Shown here one piece after another: positions 22,150-33,032 of a stretch of DNA of 64,000 nucleotides; the stretch's first letter is position 1, and every line of letters begins with the position of its first letter. The DNA is from Alectoria sarmentosa (Eukaryota; Ascomycota; Lecanoromycetes; Lecanorales; Parmeliaceae). Location: NCBI GenBank assembly GCA_009733775.1, contig WOGZ01000045.1:101049-165048 (forward strand), in the 5' to 3' direction. Position numbers and translations under genes: made by a program. The notes under the pieces were generated by a model, which worked only from the letters and a program-made list of their open reading frames with translations, was not told the DNA's origin and did no database searches.

Positions 22150-23449
22150 ATGCCCTCCGATGATCCCCCCGATGTCTTGTCTGATAGCCCTGAATCGCAG
22201 ACACCAAGACTCGAGGTCTCGGAAAGCTCCCCCCCAACGAGCCATGATGGGTACAATGCTTTCACAATCCACAGACAAGAGGAAAAACAGACGAGCGCCC
22301 AACAGCTACGGACCAACAGAGCCAAAATCAACGACAGGAACCATCTACATCCATATGTCCAGACTCTATCCTTATCAAATCTAGACAGTTGTGTAGCGTT
22401 GGAGAATGCCGTCTTTCCAGAAGCAGAGAGGTGCTCAAGGGAAAAGGTAGGACCTCCGCAATCTCGTCTTCTTCTCATTCCATTTCTCTCAACGCACTCT
22501 CTATCTGTGCTTCTACTCTCCACATGACTAGCCATTCGGACCTTGCAAGTCGTCCATGTCGTTCCAGTGCAAACGCGTCTTTATCCAACTGAGCCACCAC
22601 TCGGACCTTCCACTTGGTCTGCATCGCCCTCATGTTTATCCATTCTTCCTTTCTATAGCATTTGTCCGAACAAATTCAGAAAATCTACGAGTTGCTTCTC
22701 AAGCCCCTTGCAATTTTCTAACCCCCCCCCCTAGCCTCCAATGAAAACCTCGATCTTTACTCACCCTCCTCACAGTTCATCTACCGTCTGACCACCTGCC
22801 CCGAACTCTGTCTAGGCCTCTTCTCCTCCACACCTTCAAACTCTCCGAACGCTTCCATTCCCACGTACCCTACCGCTCGTCCCGCCGACTCCGCCTCCCC
22901 GGCTATGAAGTCGGTGCTCATCGCCAGTGAGTCTACTGTTCAGAATGGATCTCTCCATCGCCTATCGTGTTTTAACTCATAAAACCTGTTTTGAGAGTGT
23001 TTGTACTATGACATGTTTCATGCCTCACATCTCCACCTAAAGCAGGAACGCTGACCCAGAGATTCAAAGTGGTCATTTCCACAAAAACAATTAGCCCTAC
23101 CGTGACAGACGAAAGCATGGATATAGCTCCCAATTGGAAAGCCAACCCCTCAAACACTAGCATCCACGGCCATCGTGAAGACGGTCGAACGATCGCCATT
23201 CATTCTCTTAGCGTTTTGCCGGCTTTCCAGGGAAAGGGTCTAGGAAAGACGACTATGAGAAGCTACCAGCAGCGGATGGAGACGAGTGGAGTTGCGAATC
23301 GGATTGCGTTATTGGCTCATGACCATTTGGTGAATATGTATGAAGGCATGGGATTTGAAGGGAAGGGGAAGAGCGACGTTCGATTAGCCGGTGGAGGGTG
23401 GAACAGTCTGGTCAGTGAGATCTTGTTCCTCTCAGGCATGTTGAACTGA
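22150..23449 (+). CDS. GNAT N-acetyltransferase, polyamine/arylalkylamine type (Paa1-like)
   Basis: Three exons (22150-22446, 22776-22926, 23046-23449) encode 283 residues. The first intron is unusually long (329 nt) and contains a run of nine C. Splicing brings together ENAVFPEAERCSREK and FIYRLTTCPELCLGLF, a conserved block of this GNAT subfamily. The third exon adds the typical GHREDGRTIAIHSLSVLPAFQ, whose VLPAFQGKGLGK includes the acetyl-CoA-binding Q-x-x-G-x-G loop, and NRIALLAHDHLVNMYEGMGF. Yeast Paa1 of the same group acetylates polyamines and aromatic amines; substrate here is unproven. The first 50 residues are Ser/Pro/Glu-rich and probably disordered. Confidence 0.85.
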
Positions 23450-25561
23450 GATGTCCTAGATATACGAATTCGCTGAACACGGGCCGGGATCTTGAGGATT
23501 GTCACAATATGCTGGAGTCCAAATCGTTGTTACCAATGTTAACGAGCGTTGCAATTTTGGATATCACCAATTGTGAGTATAGCATCATTGGGTCCGACTG
23601 TATTTACGATGCTCCGAAGTTACATGCATCCATCTGATTTCCTCTGTCAATACATGACGTGCTACTGAGCTTATCCTCCTTTGGTCGCCGGTCAGGAGAG
23701 CCGAAGGCCTTCTCAATCTCCTTGAGTTCAACGGGCCTTGGATCGGACGGCACTATTTCCGTAGCTCCGTACGGTATTTAAGACGAAAAATTCCTCGCTT
23801 GGAGAGTTCGTGGAGACACATCTGTCTTCGGCTTATCTGCCATGTGTCCAAGCCTTTCGATGTTTGTATGATGATGAGGAGGTGATTTCAAGGATCAAAA
23901 TCAAAAGTTCGAGGCGAGGTCATGCCGAATTTGGCCCGATCGCCTTTTCCCACAGGCGATATAGCGGTACTGGCGACCAAGTGTCGAGAAAGGACAGTGG
24001 AGCGAAGAAGGCATTCGGGGCGGGCAAATGATGGAATTGGTATATGAACAATGATGGCGTTTTCGTTTCGCCGTTGACAACTTTAGCCAAGCTATTTCAT
24101 TTGAAGCGGTCTCTAAGCTCTGGAATAGACCACCAGAAACTCTCGCTTCATCCTCCAACTGCTGGAATTTATACGGCCGATTGTGGAACTCAGGATCCGG
24201 ACTCCCGTATCCCCAACTGACTAAGTAACACAGGGTTGCGAAACTGCGTACCAGGAATCCAGAATTCAGCGTCTGCTATGACCGTATCCCTCATTGGCGT
24301 ACTATTGCGGTCCCTCAAAAATTTCCACAAAAGTGGTATTGGTACGATGGAAAGCGGTTGCACAGCAGGATGAAGAAACGGACCCACACGATATGGCCCA
24401 TCTGAATGCAGTATCACCAGTAAAAGACCTGGAATTGTCGACCGTTCAACTGCCTACCTAGTTGCTTGATGAGTGACAGTAGAGGAGTAAGATTGACCCA
24501 GAGATCGCAGGCCGGAGGAGTCTCAGAAGTGGCATCGTGAGCGGGTCCGGGATGTCTGGCAGGAACCTGCCGCAAAGCCGTCAGTGAATAATTGGTTGCG
24601 CCTGGTCTGTGTCGCAGACTTACCTGTGTGGATATGGCTTACAGATGCTAGTCCCGGTCTAAGACATGAATACAAGTTGGGGGATGCAGCCCATGGAAAT
24701 TTGAAAATGAAAAATGAAGGCTAGGGTGCCCTGCCTCATGTTCGTCGTGGAAGATCCAAGGCAAAAGAAGTCGATGTAAGTTTTACATACTTGGGTCCTC
24801 AAATTACGAGGTGAGGTGAGGTGAGGAAAGCGAATGGATGTGAGAAATGCAGATACTTAGGCCATTCATCACTTTTTGCACAATGACTATTGTGAGCCCA
24901 TCATGTAAAGTAGGAGATGGCCTTGGCGTCGAGGGTCACAGACGGAGCCCGGCAGAGTCCGATGCACAATATGAGGAAGCGAGCTCTCTCGCCATCGCTC
25001 CAACATGCCTTGAGATGTGGCAGGAATTCAAGGCGATCATGTACAATACGGGCATGTCTTACTTGGGTCTAACAAAGGGAGGTACGATCGACGGCTAGCG
25101 AAAGATTTCTTACATGCATCACTGGCAGAGGAAAAGGATATTGGTTTTCGGCAAAACTTCAAACCAAAGCCGACAGAGAAGACGGTCAGCACAGTATATT
25201 GACCTCGAATGGTATTATCCCAATCGCAACCAGACGCCAGGTCCAAGGAATTGCCCTTGCCTAAAGGACAGCGAGGCTGCTGTCTCTGCCCTCCTGAGCA
25301 CACTAGTAACATGAGATGGCCAATTCAGATAATGCCAGGAAGTCGTTACTCAATCAGTCCCGTCAAGACCCCTCTGCACATCCTTCACAATTGACAGCTG
25401 AGTCTGGGGATGCGGCATTCAAGCCTTTCTGGTCCAGTCTACGACAATCCATACATATGATCCGCAGAGCTCGAGTAAAGCTAGCTCCTTGTAGACCTCA
25501 GCCTTTGTCCGATGGCGGTTTTCTCATAGCTACGTACCACTTACTATAGACACGAGCCATC
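23450..25561. other. Gene-poor region, first part
   Basis: Two kilobases in which I find no frame with a known motif, no terminal repeats and no tRNA. A short GGTGA array lies at 24808-24826. Many small frames on both strands overlap each other without splice sites that join them. Base composition looks ordinary, with no long AT-rich blocks that would suggest repeat-induced mutation. Confidence 0.45.
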
Positions 25562-26152
25562 CTAGCAAGCCACATCTCGCTCTTTCTTCTCCGCCATCGC
25601 TGCCCTCGTCAATACAATTTCCCTTCGTCGGCACTCTTCAAAGGTAGCCATAATATCTTTGTGCCATTCCTTGAAGGCTGCAAACTCTTCTGCACACTCT
25701 TTCGCGTACTTCTCTTAGAACGCCTGCGCAAAGTCATTTGCTTCGCCCCCTTGTGTCTCTACCGCGTACGGCATGAATCGCCCCGAGTTCTCCTTGTTCT
25801 GGTCCATGATCATACATTTTTTCATTAGATGTTTGACATTGTAGAACTCGAGGGTCTGGGCGGGGTCGGGATTGCAAGGTTGGCAAACCCAGTCATGAGA
25901 GCTTCCTGGGATACTGGGACGCTGGATACTACCGCATGTGGATCGGCAGTCCTTTATGAGGACTCGGTAGTCTTGTGTCCTGGAACAAGATTTGCAATGA
26001 TCAATAAGCTGGAAATGGATGCACATCTCGGGTCGTGCTTGTGGAAGGACAAGAGTCGCTTGAAAGCACCGCTGGCATTGAATGAAATGTGATAGGCAAC
26101 GAAATGGTACGGATGGTAGAAGAAGGTGAACAAGGTCTGTTGTCTCCTTCAA
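25562..26152 (-). pseudogene. Broken cysteine-rich small protein gene
   Basis: A minus-strand frame from about 26152 stops at TAA (25715-25717) but then runs on in the same frame for 50 more residues to TAG at 25562-25564. The read-through part (EKYAKECAEEFAAFKEWH and so on) is a strongly charged, clearly non-random helix that fits the preceding protein, so the TAA looks like a disabling point mutation. The upstream part has CIHFQLIDHCKSC and CRSTCGS with WVCQPC, a Cys pattern like the small CIxF-x-C-G family of Pezizomycotina proteins. The likely start is at or before the MCIHF methionine near 26020. Function unknown. A short intron hiding the stop was not found. Confidence 0.4.
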
Positions 26153-28444
26153 CTCGGCGGGCCTTGGAGTGTTGACAAAGGCTCCGGTGGGTGAGGAGTT
26201 CTCATGTGGTACAATACTCTAGCCGCCAAGCCTAATTTGCCTCCCAAACTGACACTACCGGGGGAGGATCGGTCACTTCTGTGACTTCCCGTGGCCATGT
26301 CTAGATGAGCAGTCCTGTTGGTCAGATCTGAAACGAGACCGGTTATTCGTAGTGGGAAGAAGTGAGAGGAGTGGATTTGTCCATAGACTCTGTTTCGTCT
26401 TGCTACTTTCTAACCATAGAGACAGACATCAGCGGACGCCTAACAACAATCTGAACTGAGAATTGCATATGAGACCAGGCCATAACGCAAAATCTAGGTC
26501 TTTTCTGGGCTGACGCATTCACGAACCTAGCTCGCTCTTGGACAAATTTGACGCTGGCTTCCTGAAGCAAAATTGCCAAAGTAAAACGAAACCCTTTGGA
26601 AACGAGTCACCATGGGCACGCCAAGACAGTTGGCACTGGAGCCAGTTTTGCACAGTTCGATCCTTGTGCAGTCCATAGAGCGTGTGGAACCTGTGTTGTC
26701 TCCAATAAAATCGGCGACAAGATGATTGGGAATGATGGCCAAGTCGACGCCAAAGCCAGTTTTTTAGAGTATCCAGAAACAGATTGTGTTCCCATTGTGG
26801 GAAGAGGTATATGGTTGAACCGAGACGTCAGACAAAAGGGCGGGTGATTGCAGGTCTTTCGACGAGGAGCGCGCACGGTAGTACCATCGTAGGGTGAGGA
26901 ACAGCCTAACAGATCTGGGCATGAAGACCCTTGTGAGATATGTTAAAAAGGAAAGGATCCGTTAGATCTGTGACGAAGAATTTCGAGCAAATGAGGAAGT
27001 TTGGCAGCGGGGCGAACAGCCGTGTCGTTCAGTATATGAGAAGCAGCAGTCAACGGCCGAAGAATGTAATCGAATCATTACATGACTATCACTTTGATAC
27101 CAGCCCACGGTTGTACGAAGTGTATGTGATTAACAACTAGTGCACTGCGAACCTTTCTAAATCGGCGGCGAACAGAAGCTAAGAGTGTTGCATCATCGTG
27201 CATGAGCACCATGCAGAACCACTAGACTATCAGCTGAACCAGGCAAAAATTTGTGGAGCAAACGTGAGATCAAATTGCCATCTCCAAGAGACCCCTGCCC
27301 ACAGCAACACTGCAATTAATTCTTATTTAACAGGATTGAACCTTTGAAATCCTGGTGTACTGTATGCAGGATAACCTTTTTCAATGGCTCAATGACGAGT
27401 GGAGCGCATGCATCAGGAGGCTGAGACCGAGCCTACCCTAGGACGGATGGCTTGGTGCGATACGCAATAACTCGATCTGTGCAGTCTGACCAGTGGTGGA
27501 ATGAGGGGAGGAGTAGAGCATCGGCCGGCGGCGATACCCTTGGTACCCGTCGGCCATGTTCGGAGTTCGGAATGGGGATGGCCACAAAGAAACGGCATCT
27601 TTTGGAGAGGCTGGTAAGCAACCATTCGCAATGCCGTACCTGCAGCAAGCCCAGCACAATTACATACCAGCGCCCAATTATTGATAGCAAGTAGGTATTG
27701 TAATTCGTACTCGGTACTTCTCGACGCCTTGTCGTAGTGACGAGGAAGCGACGATATGGAGCTTACCAAGCAGTGCAAGGGACTTATTCCCCGAGGCTTG
27801 CAGCTCAGCCTGCGTTTTGTACTAAAGAGAAAATTGGCATCTGGCAGTGCTTACTTGCCCCCCGTCTGCTGCTTTGATTCAAGTCTTTCTCCGGTCTTGT
27901 TAAAGCCAACAAGCCGCGTAGTTTTCCAAAAGTTGAGACGGTGATTGTAATGGAAGATCAAGCGTAGCGGTACCATGTACTTTGGATCAGCAATAATATG
28001 TGCTTGTCGCACGCCGCATAGATGCTTCAAGCCACAGCGGGAGGGTGCCATGGAGTATGGAGGCATCCACTGCTGAATAGACATTTGGCCTTATTTTGCA
28101 TAGATAAGGCCAGCCTGCAGACACGCTGTGAGGTACGAAGAGGTGTGGTGATTCCTATTCGGGTTTTTTGACGACTCCGACTCCACACTCGATAGTAAAC
28201 TGGCCAATAAATGTCGTCAGGGGAAAATGGGGAACAATGGCCGAGAACATAAGGTGGAGCTGAAGCTGAAAGGGCATCCTAACACGTGAAGAAACTGTAT
28301 GTCGAGGCGAGAAAAGATTTTTCAAGAATAGCAGCCGCTGTCAAGTCAAAGCTTGAAAGCTGGATAGGGTGGGGATGGCAATGCTCATATAGGTACTCCA
28401 GCTTCACCGTTGGCGATGGATGATTTTGGAGGCATCTTGTTTCT
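26153..28444. other. Gene-poor region, second part
   Basis: No supported gene. Frames at 26596-26847 (+), 26940-27140 (+) and 27413-27778 (-) have no motif and overlap opposing frames. No inverted repeats, poly-A tails or transposase-like motifs were seen. Confidence 0.4.
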
Positions 28445-28560
28445 CGTATCCTGTGACTTGTATCTTGTGTCTTGTGTTTTGTGTCTTGTGTTTTGTGTCT
28501 TGTGTCTTGTGTCTTGTGTCTTGTGTCTTGTATCTTGTATCTCGTATCTTGTATCGTGTG
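28445..28560. repeat. TTGTGTC-type heptamer minisatellite
   Basis: About sixteen tandem seven-base units, mainly TTGTGTC with variants TTGTGTT, TTGTATC and TCGTATC, over roughly 115 bases. The unit has no dyad symmetry and no spacers, so this is a minisatellite and not a CRISPR array. Confidence 0.93.
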
Positions 28561-29438
28561 TGGTTGGTGTCTTACCTGGACTACTCTGCCGCTCTGAAGC
28601 AGCAGCAGCAATGATAGTGGCCGTCAAGAGGCTTTGACTTTGGTGCTTTGTTGTTAGTAATAATGACTAAGTTAGCCACTGCAAAGAGAATGTAATTAAA
28701 TGGGCAGAGAGTGGTGGTGTGGTGGGGTGACCGATGACTGGTGTGAGTCGCTGAGTCGCGGTGCTAAAGACCCGGAACCCTCGAGCCTAGGTAGCCCCCG
28801 AACCCCACGAGGGCCCCTGGAAGGATCGACTCAACCCCCGCACCCCTCCATCCTAAAATACACATACCTAACCACCAAAACATCCCTGATCCCTTCCATT
28901 TACAGAGTACAGCCTTGCCTTTTGCACCACCACAGAACAGGAATACTATCTAACTTACGCTGTACGAGTAGTACTCTTCATCCCCCCTCGTATACTCTAC
29001 CACCAGGCTGTTGAACCATCATGATTCCTTCCCCCCTCACTCAGCTTCTCTCAGCTCCCTCTCTTTTGGTCGTAACCACCAATTGCTCAGATCCTTATCC
29101 GCCCTTCACCCATCCACTCCATACCTTTGCCATAACCAGGCAACTGAGGCAAGCCAGAGCTGCAGCCCCCAATCCACAACCGCTATCTTCGCCATTCTGA
29201 ATTGTGCGGCCAGCTTGAACAATTCAACGCACATAGTAATATCCTACACACAAGTCAACCTGACTTTGCGGCTGGCACCTTTGGAAATTCCCAAAGGCTT
29301 CACGACAGTCTCAAGCAAAGCATTCTTTCATGCGTATTCGACGTCATTCCTCCCTAGGGACTGGACCGGTAGATCCATGACACAGAGAGCAAGGTCAGGA
29401 GCAGCACACATTGCATACTAGGTTTGCTAGGAGCCAAA
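28561..29438. promoter_or_regulatory. Upstream region of the Zn2Cys6 regulator gene
   Basis: No separate gene supported. From 28830 to 29130 the + strand is C/T-rich, consistent with a long 5' leader and promoter. A 136-residue frame at 29011-29421 ends 18 bases before the regulator start and could be an upstream frame, but it has no motif. Confidence 0.35.
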
Positions 29439-32400
29439 ATGCCGGAAGCAATTGGATCTCGTCGCAGCGGGCTCCCTGCAAACAAGGCTTTGGGGGCTCA
29501 AGAGGAGGCCAGTGTGAGCATGGCTGCGTCCGAAGCCATCACGAATAGTACAACTGCAGAACCAGCGAGAGTGACAAATCCTTTAAAGGCCCGGAAACGG
29601 ACCAAGACTGGTTGCCTCAGTAAGTCGTCCCTCTTCACAGACCTTGTAAGTACTCACGTGTCGCAGCATGCCGCAAGCGGCGCATCAAGTGCGGTGAGGA
29701 ACGCCCCACCTGTAAAAATTGTGTCAAGTCCAAGCGCGAGTGCGAAGGCTACATTCCTCGAGTCATCTTCAAGGACCCTCTTGGTGCTTTCAGACCGACG
29801 CAGCAAGGAATCGCTGCTCGCACTCAGCATCCTTCCCATCCTCATGGGGTTACAGGCGTTTATGGGGGCATGTCTTCAGCATCTGTAGACACTCCAATTG
29901 CGCCGCGTCTCCTTCCGTTTGCAGAGCAGACTGGGTTAGGACATGTGCCTGTAGCCGGTGGATCGATAGCAGCAGGAAACTCCCATGGCCGCACCAGCTA
30001 TACACACGGCGCCCACTCATATTCTGTAGGCGACAGCGCCTCCAAATCGCTCTATGCATCATTAGTTGACTATTCTCACGGCGGTTTCCCAAGTGATTCC
30101 ACAGCGGAACAGCATGCTCAAAGCAGTTTTGATTCATTCCCATATCAAAGCTTTCAGCACCAAAGCAGTGACCAGGATGATAATGGCATTGAAATAGGTC
30201 CTCCACCCATTCCTTATGGATGGTCACATGGCCCAGATTCGTCCAACATGCGGTCAACGGAGTTCCTAGCTCATGTCGAAGTTCCTGTTCTAAATCCTCA
30301 TGAATTTCATTTTGATCATGTGCATCGAAGCACTCACTGGCCAGTAAAGGAAGAAAGTGCATTTGAACAAACCCAGAACCACGCCTCCATTTCATCTTTC
30401 CCAATACAAGGCCATTCGGAATGGAATGGAGTTATGGGTCATGGTGTTTCCCAACACCAAGCCCATGCGCAAAATCAACATCATGGAATTTCCACCCAGC
30501 CACCATGGGTAGTGGAGCCAGAAGAGGACGATGATTTCGACGTAGAGTCAGACGAAGAGGATCTCATTTCGAAATCTTATGTCACAGGAACGACCTCTTA
30601 CGATCTTGGAGCGATGGTAGCAATAACAGCAGATCAAGGCCAGGGTCGTATTAGATCGATGACTAACTTCTTGAACGAGCCCAACATACTCGCGACATAT
30701 TTTCCTTCTTACGCCGCCTCACCATTGAGGGATCCTCAGACCGCTCGAGTCTTCTGTCATTTTATCACGGCCACTGCTCCAACGCTATCCGTCTGCGAAC
30801 GGCATCCATCCAATCCTGCCCTGATATTTTCGGGCAAACCTGTCCCTTGGTCGCAAAGAGCGCTCTGGTCTTATACTTTGCCAATGCGAGCACTTACACA
30901 TCAAGGACTTCTCCATGCTATGTTGGCTTTGGCGAGTTTGCACATTGCAAAGCTGCAACAGACATCATCGACGCCGTCCTTGAAACACTACCACTACGCC
31001 CTGAGAAGAGTAGCGAAGGCCTTGAGCAATCAGAAAAAACGACGAGACGTTGCCACACTCGCTGCGACGCAGCTGCTTGGCTTCTATGAAGTGACAACGG
31101 CTGAGCACAACAAGTGGAACAGCCACCTTGCTGGTGCTCGAGAACTGATCATGGAAATTGATTTTGCAACGATGGTAAAGCGGATAGAAGCCCACAGACA
31201 GCAGCAAGAAGAAGCCGAAGCAAGACTCAAGCATGAAATGCAGAACGGCATTGCTAACGCGTACTGGCACGAATATGCACAAGGAGCATTGGACGACTTC
31301 CCTGTGAGGATTGACCGACAACTGGATGAGAGGCTCATCAGTACGATTATGGGCTGGGGCACCAGTTATGATCAACACGATCGAATCATCGATGAAGGCG
31401 ATTCTGCTCCCCAAACCGAATCACCGTTAACAGCCCATGACATTGAAAACTTCGAGATCCAGTGTGAGCTGTTCTGGTGGTACGTCAAGCACGACATCTA
31501 TCAAAGCATAATTAGTGGCAATCGTCTCCTGTAGGTCTTCAAGTGAAAAGTAATCATGAGCGCTACTGACTAGAGCCCAGACTATCGTACGATCAATGGG
31601 GGCGTTGCCCTCCCAGAGCGCCAATAGGAAGGCTAGATGCGGTGTGTGGGAGCCTCGACCACCTCCTTCTGCTGATGGGTCGGCTGGCCGAGTTTGCTGC
31701 TAAAGATATGCCTCGAAAGAGGAGAGCGTACATGGAAGCGGCAAAGAAGCCAAAATCATCAACCCAACAAGGCCCACCACCCACGCCAAACGCACAACAA
31801 CTTCCCCAAATGTACGGCATGATGCCTGATCCTGGCCCCGTACGCCTACCTCGGGGTTTCGACCAGGCCCGACACGATCGACTTTACACAGCCCCGGTCC
31901 CCAGCGAGGACCAGACTCTTGAAACGGCCACCCGGGAAGCCGAAGCGGAATGGTCAGCCATTTCACACGCATTTGACGTCTATGCTGGCTCTCTCGGGCC
32001 AGATTATGCCCCTCTCTCCCCAGAACACATGACCCCCACCGCCACGCCATTTGGGCCCGCCCTCTACTATCGTTCCTACTCAATTGCCTGCGTCCTCATC
32101 ATGTACTATATGGGCCGCATCATCTGCTCTAGAGCTCACCCGTCTATGCCACCCGCCGCCATGGCCGCCGCTGGCGTCTCCGCACCCCAAACAGCCCAGT
32201 ACGCCAACACCGTAGGCCGCATTTTTGCCGGCATACAACCAATCGACAGCACTGTCTCCATAAATCCTCACCACGGCGCTGCGATGATGGACGGCTGCAT
32301 GGGCCTTTTCCATGCCGGCGTCCAGTACCGTGATCCCGCACAACGTGGTTGGACTATTACCAAGTTGCGCGACGTCGCCCGCCTAACTGGCTGGCAAACG

Positions 32401-32667
32401 AGCGGGCTTATTGCCTCGGGCTGTGAGCGAGCTTGGATCAAAGCTGCAGAGATGGGCAAGGGGCCGCCATATACGATGATGCTGAACCCGATATCCAAAG
32501 ACGATAGACTTTCGGGTAGGGGCCACGATCCGAGTCAATTCGTCCATCCGCCGAAAGACAATAACGATCGAAGATTCATTACTGTCAACGCCGGGACAAG
32601 GGTGTACTGGGCTATGGGTGTCTTAGGTGTTGACGAGGATTTCAAGGGTATGAATCTGAATGGGTAG
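29439..32667 (+). CDS. Zn2Cys6 transcription factor with fungal-specific regulatory region
   Basis: Three exons (29439-29619, 29667-31530, 31581-32667) give 1043 residues. The 47-nt first intron splits the zinc cluster. After splicing the six cysteines are C59, C62, C69, C76, C79 and C86 (CX2CX6CX6CX2CX6C) within GCLTCRKRRIKC and the following CKNC. A long His/Ser/Gln-rich disordered stretch (100-330) includes an acidic patch EEDDDFDVESDEED, a possible activation region. From about residue 400 a helical domain resembling the fungal-specific factor domain follows (RALTHQGLLHAMLALASLH). The far C-terminus (GWTITKLRDVARLTGWQTS) is well structured. Such proteins bind CGG-type sites as regulators. 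The target pathway cannot be read from the neighbours. The 50-nt second intron ends at GCCCAG. Confidence 0.9.
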
Positions 32668-33032
32668 GGGTAAAGTCTGGAGAGGCTGGGAACACCGATG
32701 TGGTAAAGCTGACGTGATGCGATATGTCGGCGCTGGTCCTGGGTCGACCTGTTTCCATGGGTGCATTTTGGTTACTCATTCTATCATGTGCGTCCTGCAA
32801 GAGGTGTTACGATTATGTACAATATATGGAGAAGAGCAGAAGCATTGAATTGACGTTACACGTTTCGATACATTGAACGTCGAAGTCATCATTCACTAGG
32901 AGCGTTGTCTCAATCATTGCCATACATATCAAAATCCTCGAGGCACTCCACCCTAGACGCTGGGAATCTCCAACGCCCGCTGTCCCTTCAATGCGTGTCC
33001 AAGGGCGCCTCAAGCTCCTCCGCACCACATCA
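32668..33032. other. Intergenic region between convergent genes
   Basis: Only likely 3' untranslated sequence of the regulator gene and the GCP2 gene; nothing else seen. Confidence 0.5.

Noticed and set aside
26596..26847. Possible protein-coding exon with several Cys residues
   Set aside because: No homology-like motif, no splice partners, and an equally long frame on the other strand.
23450..28444. Transposon remnant or RIP-mutated island
   Set aside because: I saw no terminal repeats, transposase or reverse-transcriptase motifs, and base composition does not shift strongly to A/T.
28445..28560. CRISPR-like tandem array
   Set aside because: Seven-base units without spacers in eukaryotic DNA; it is a minisatellite.
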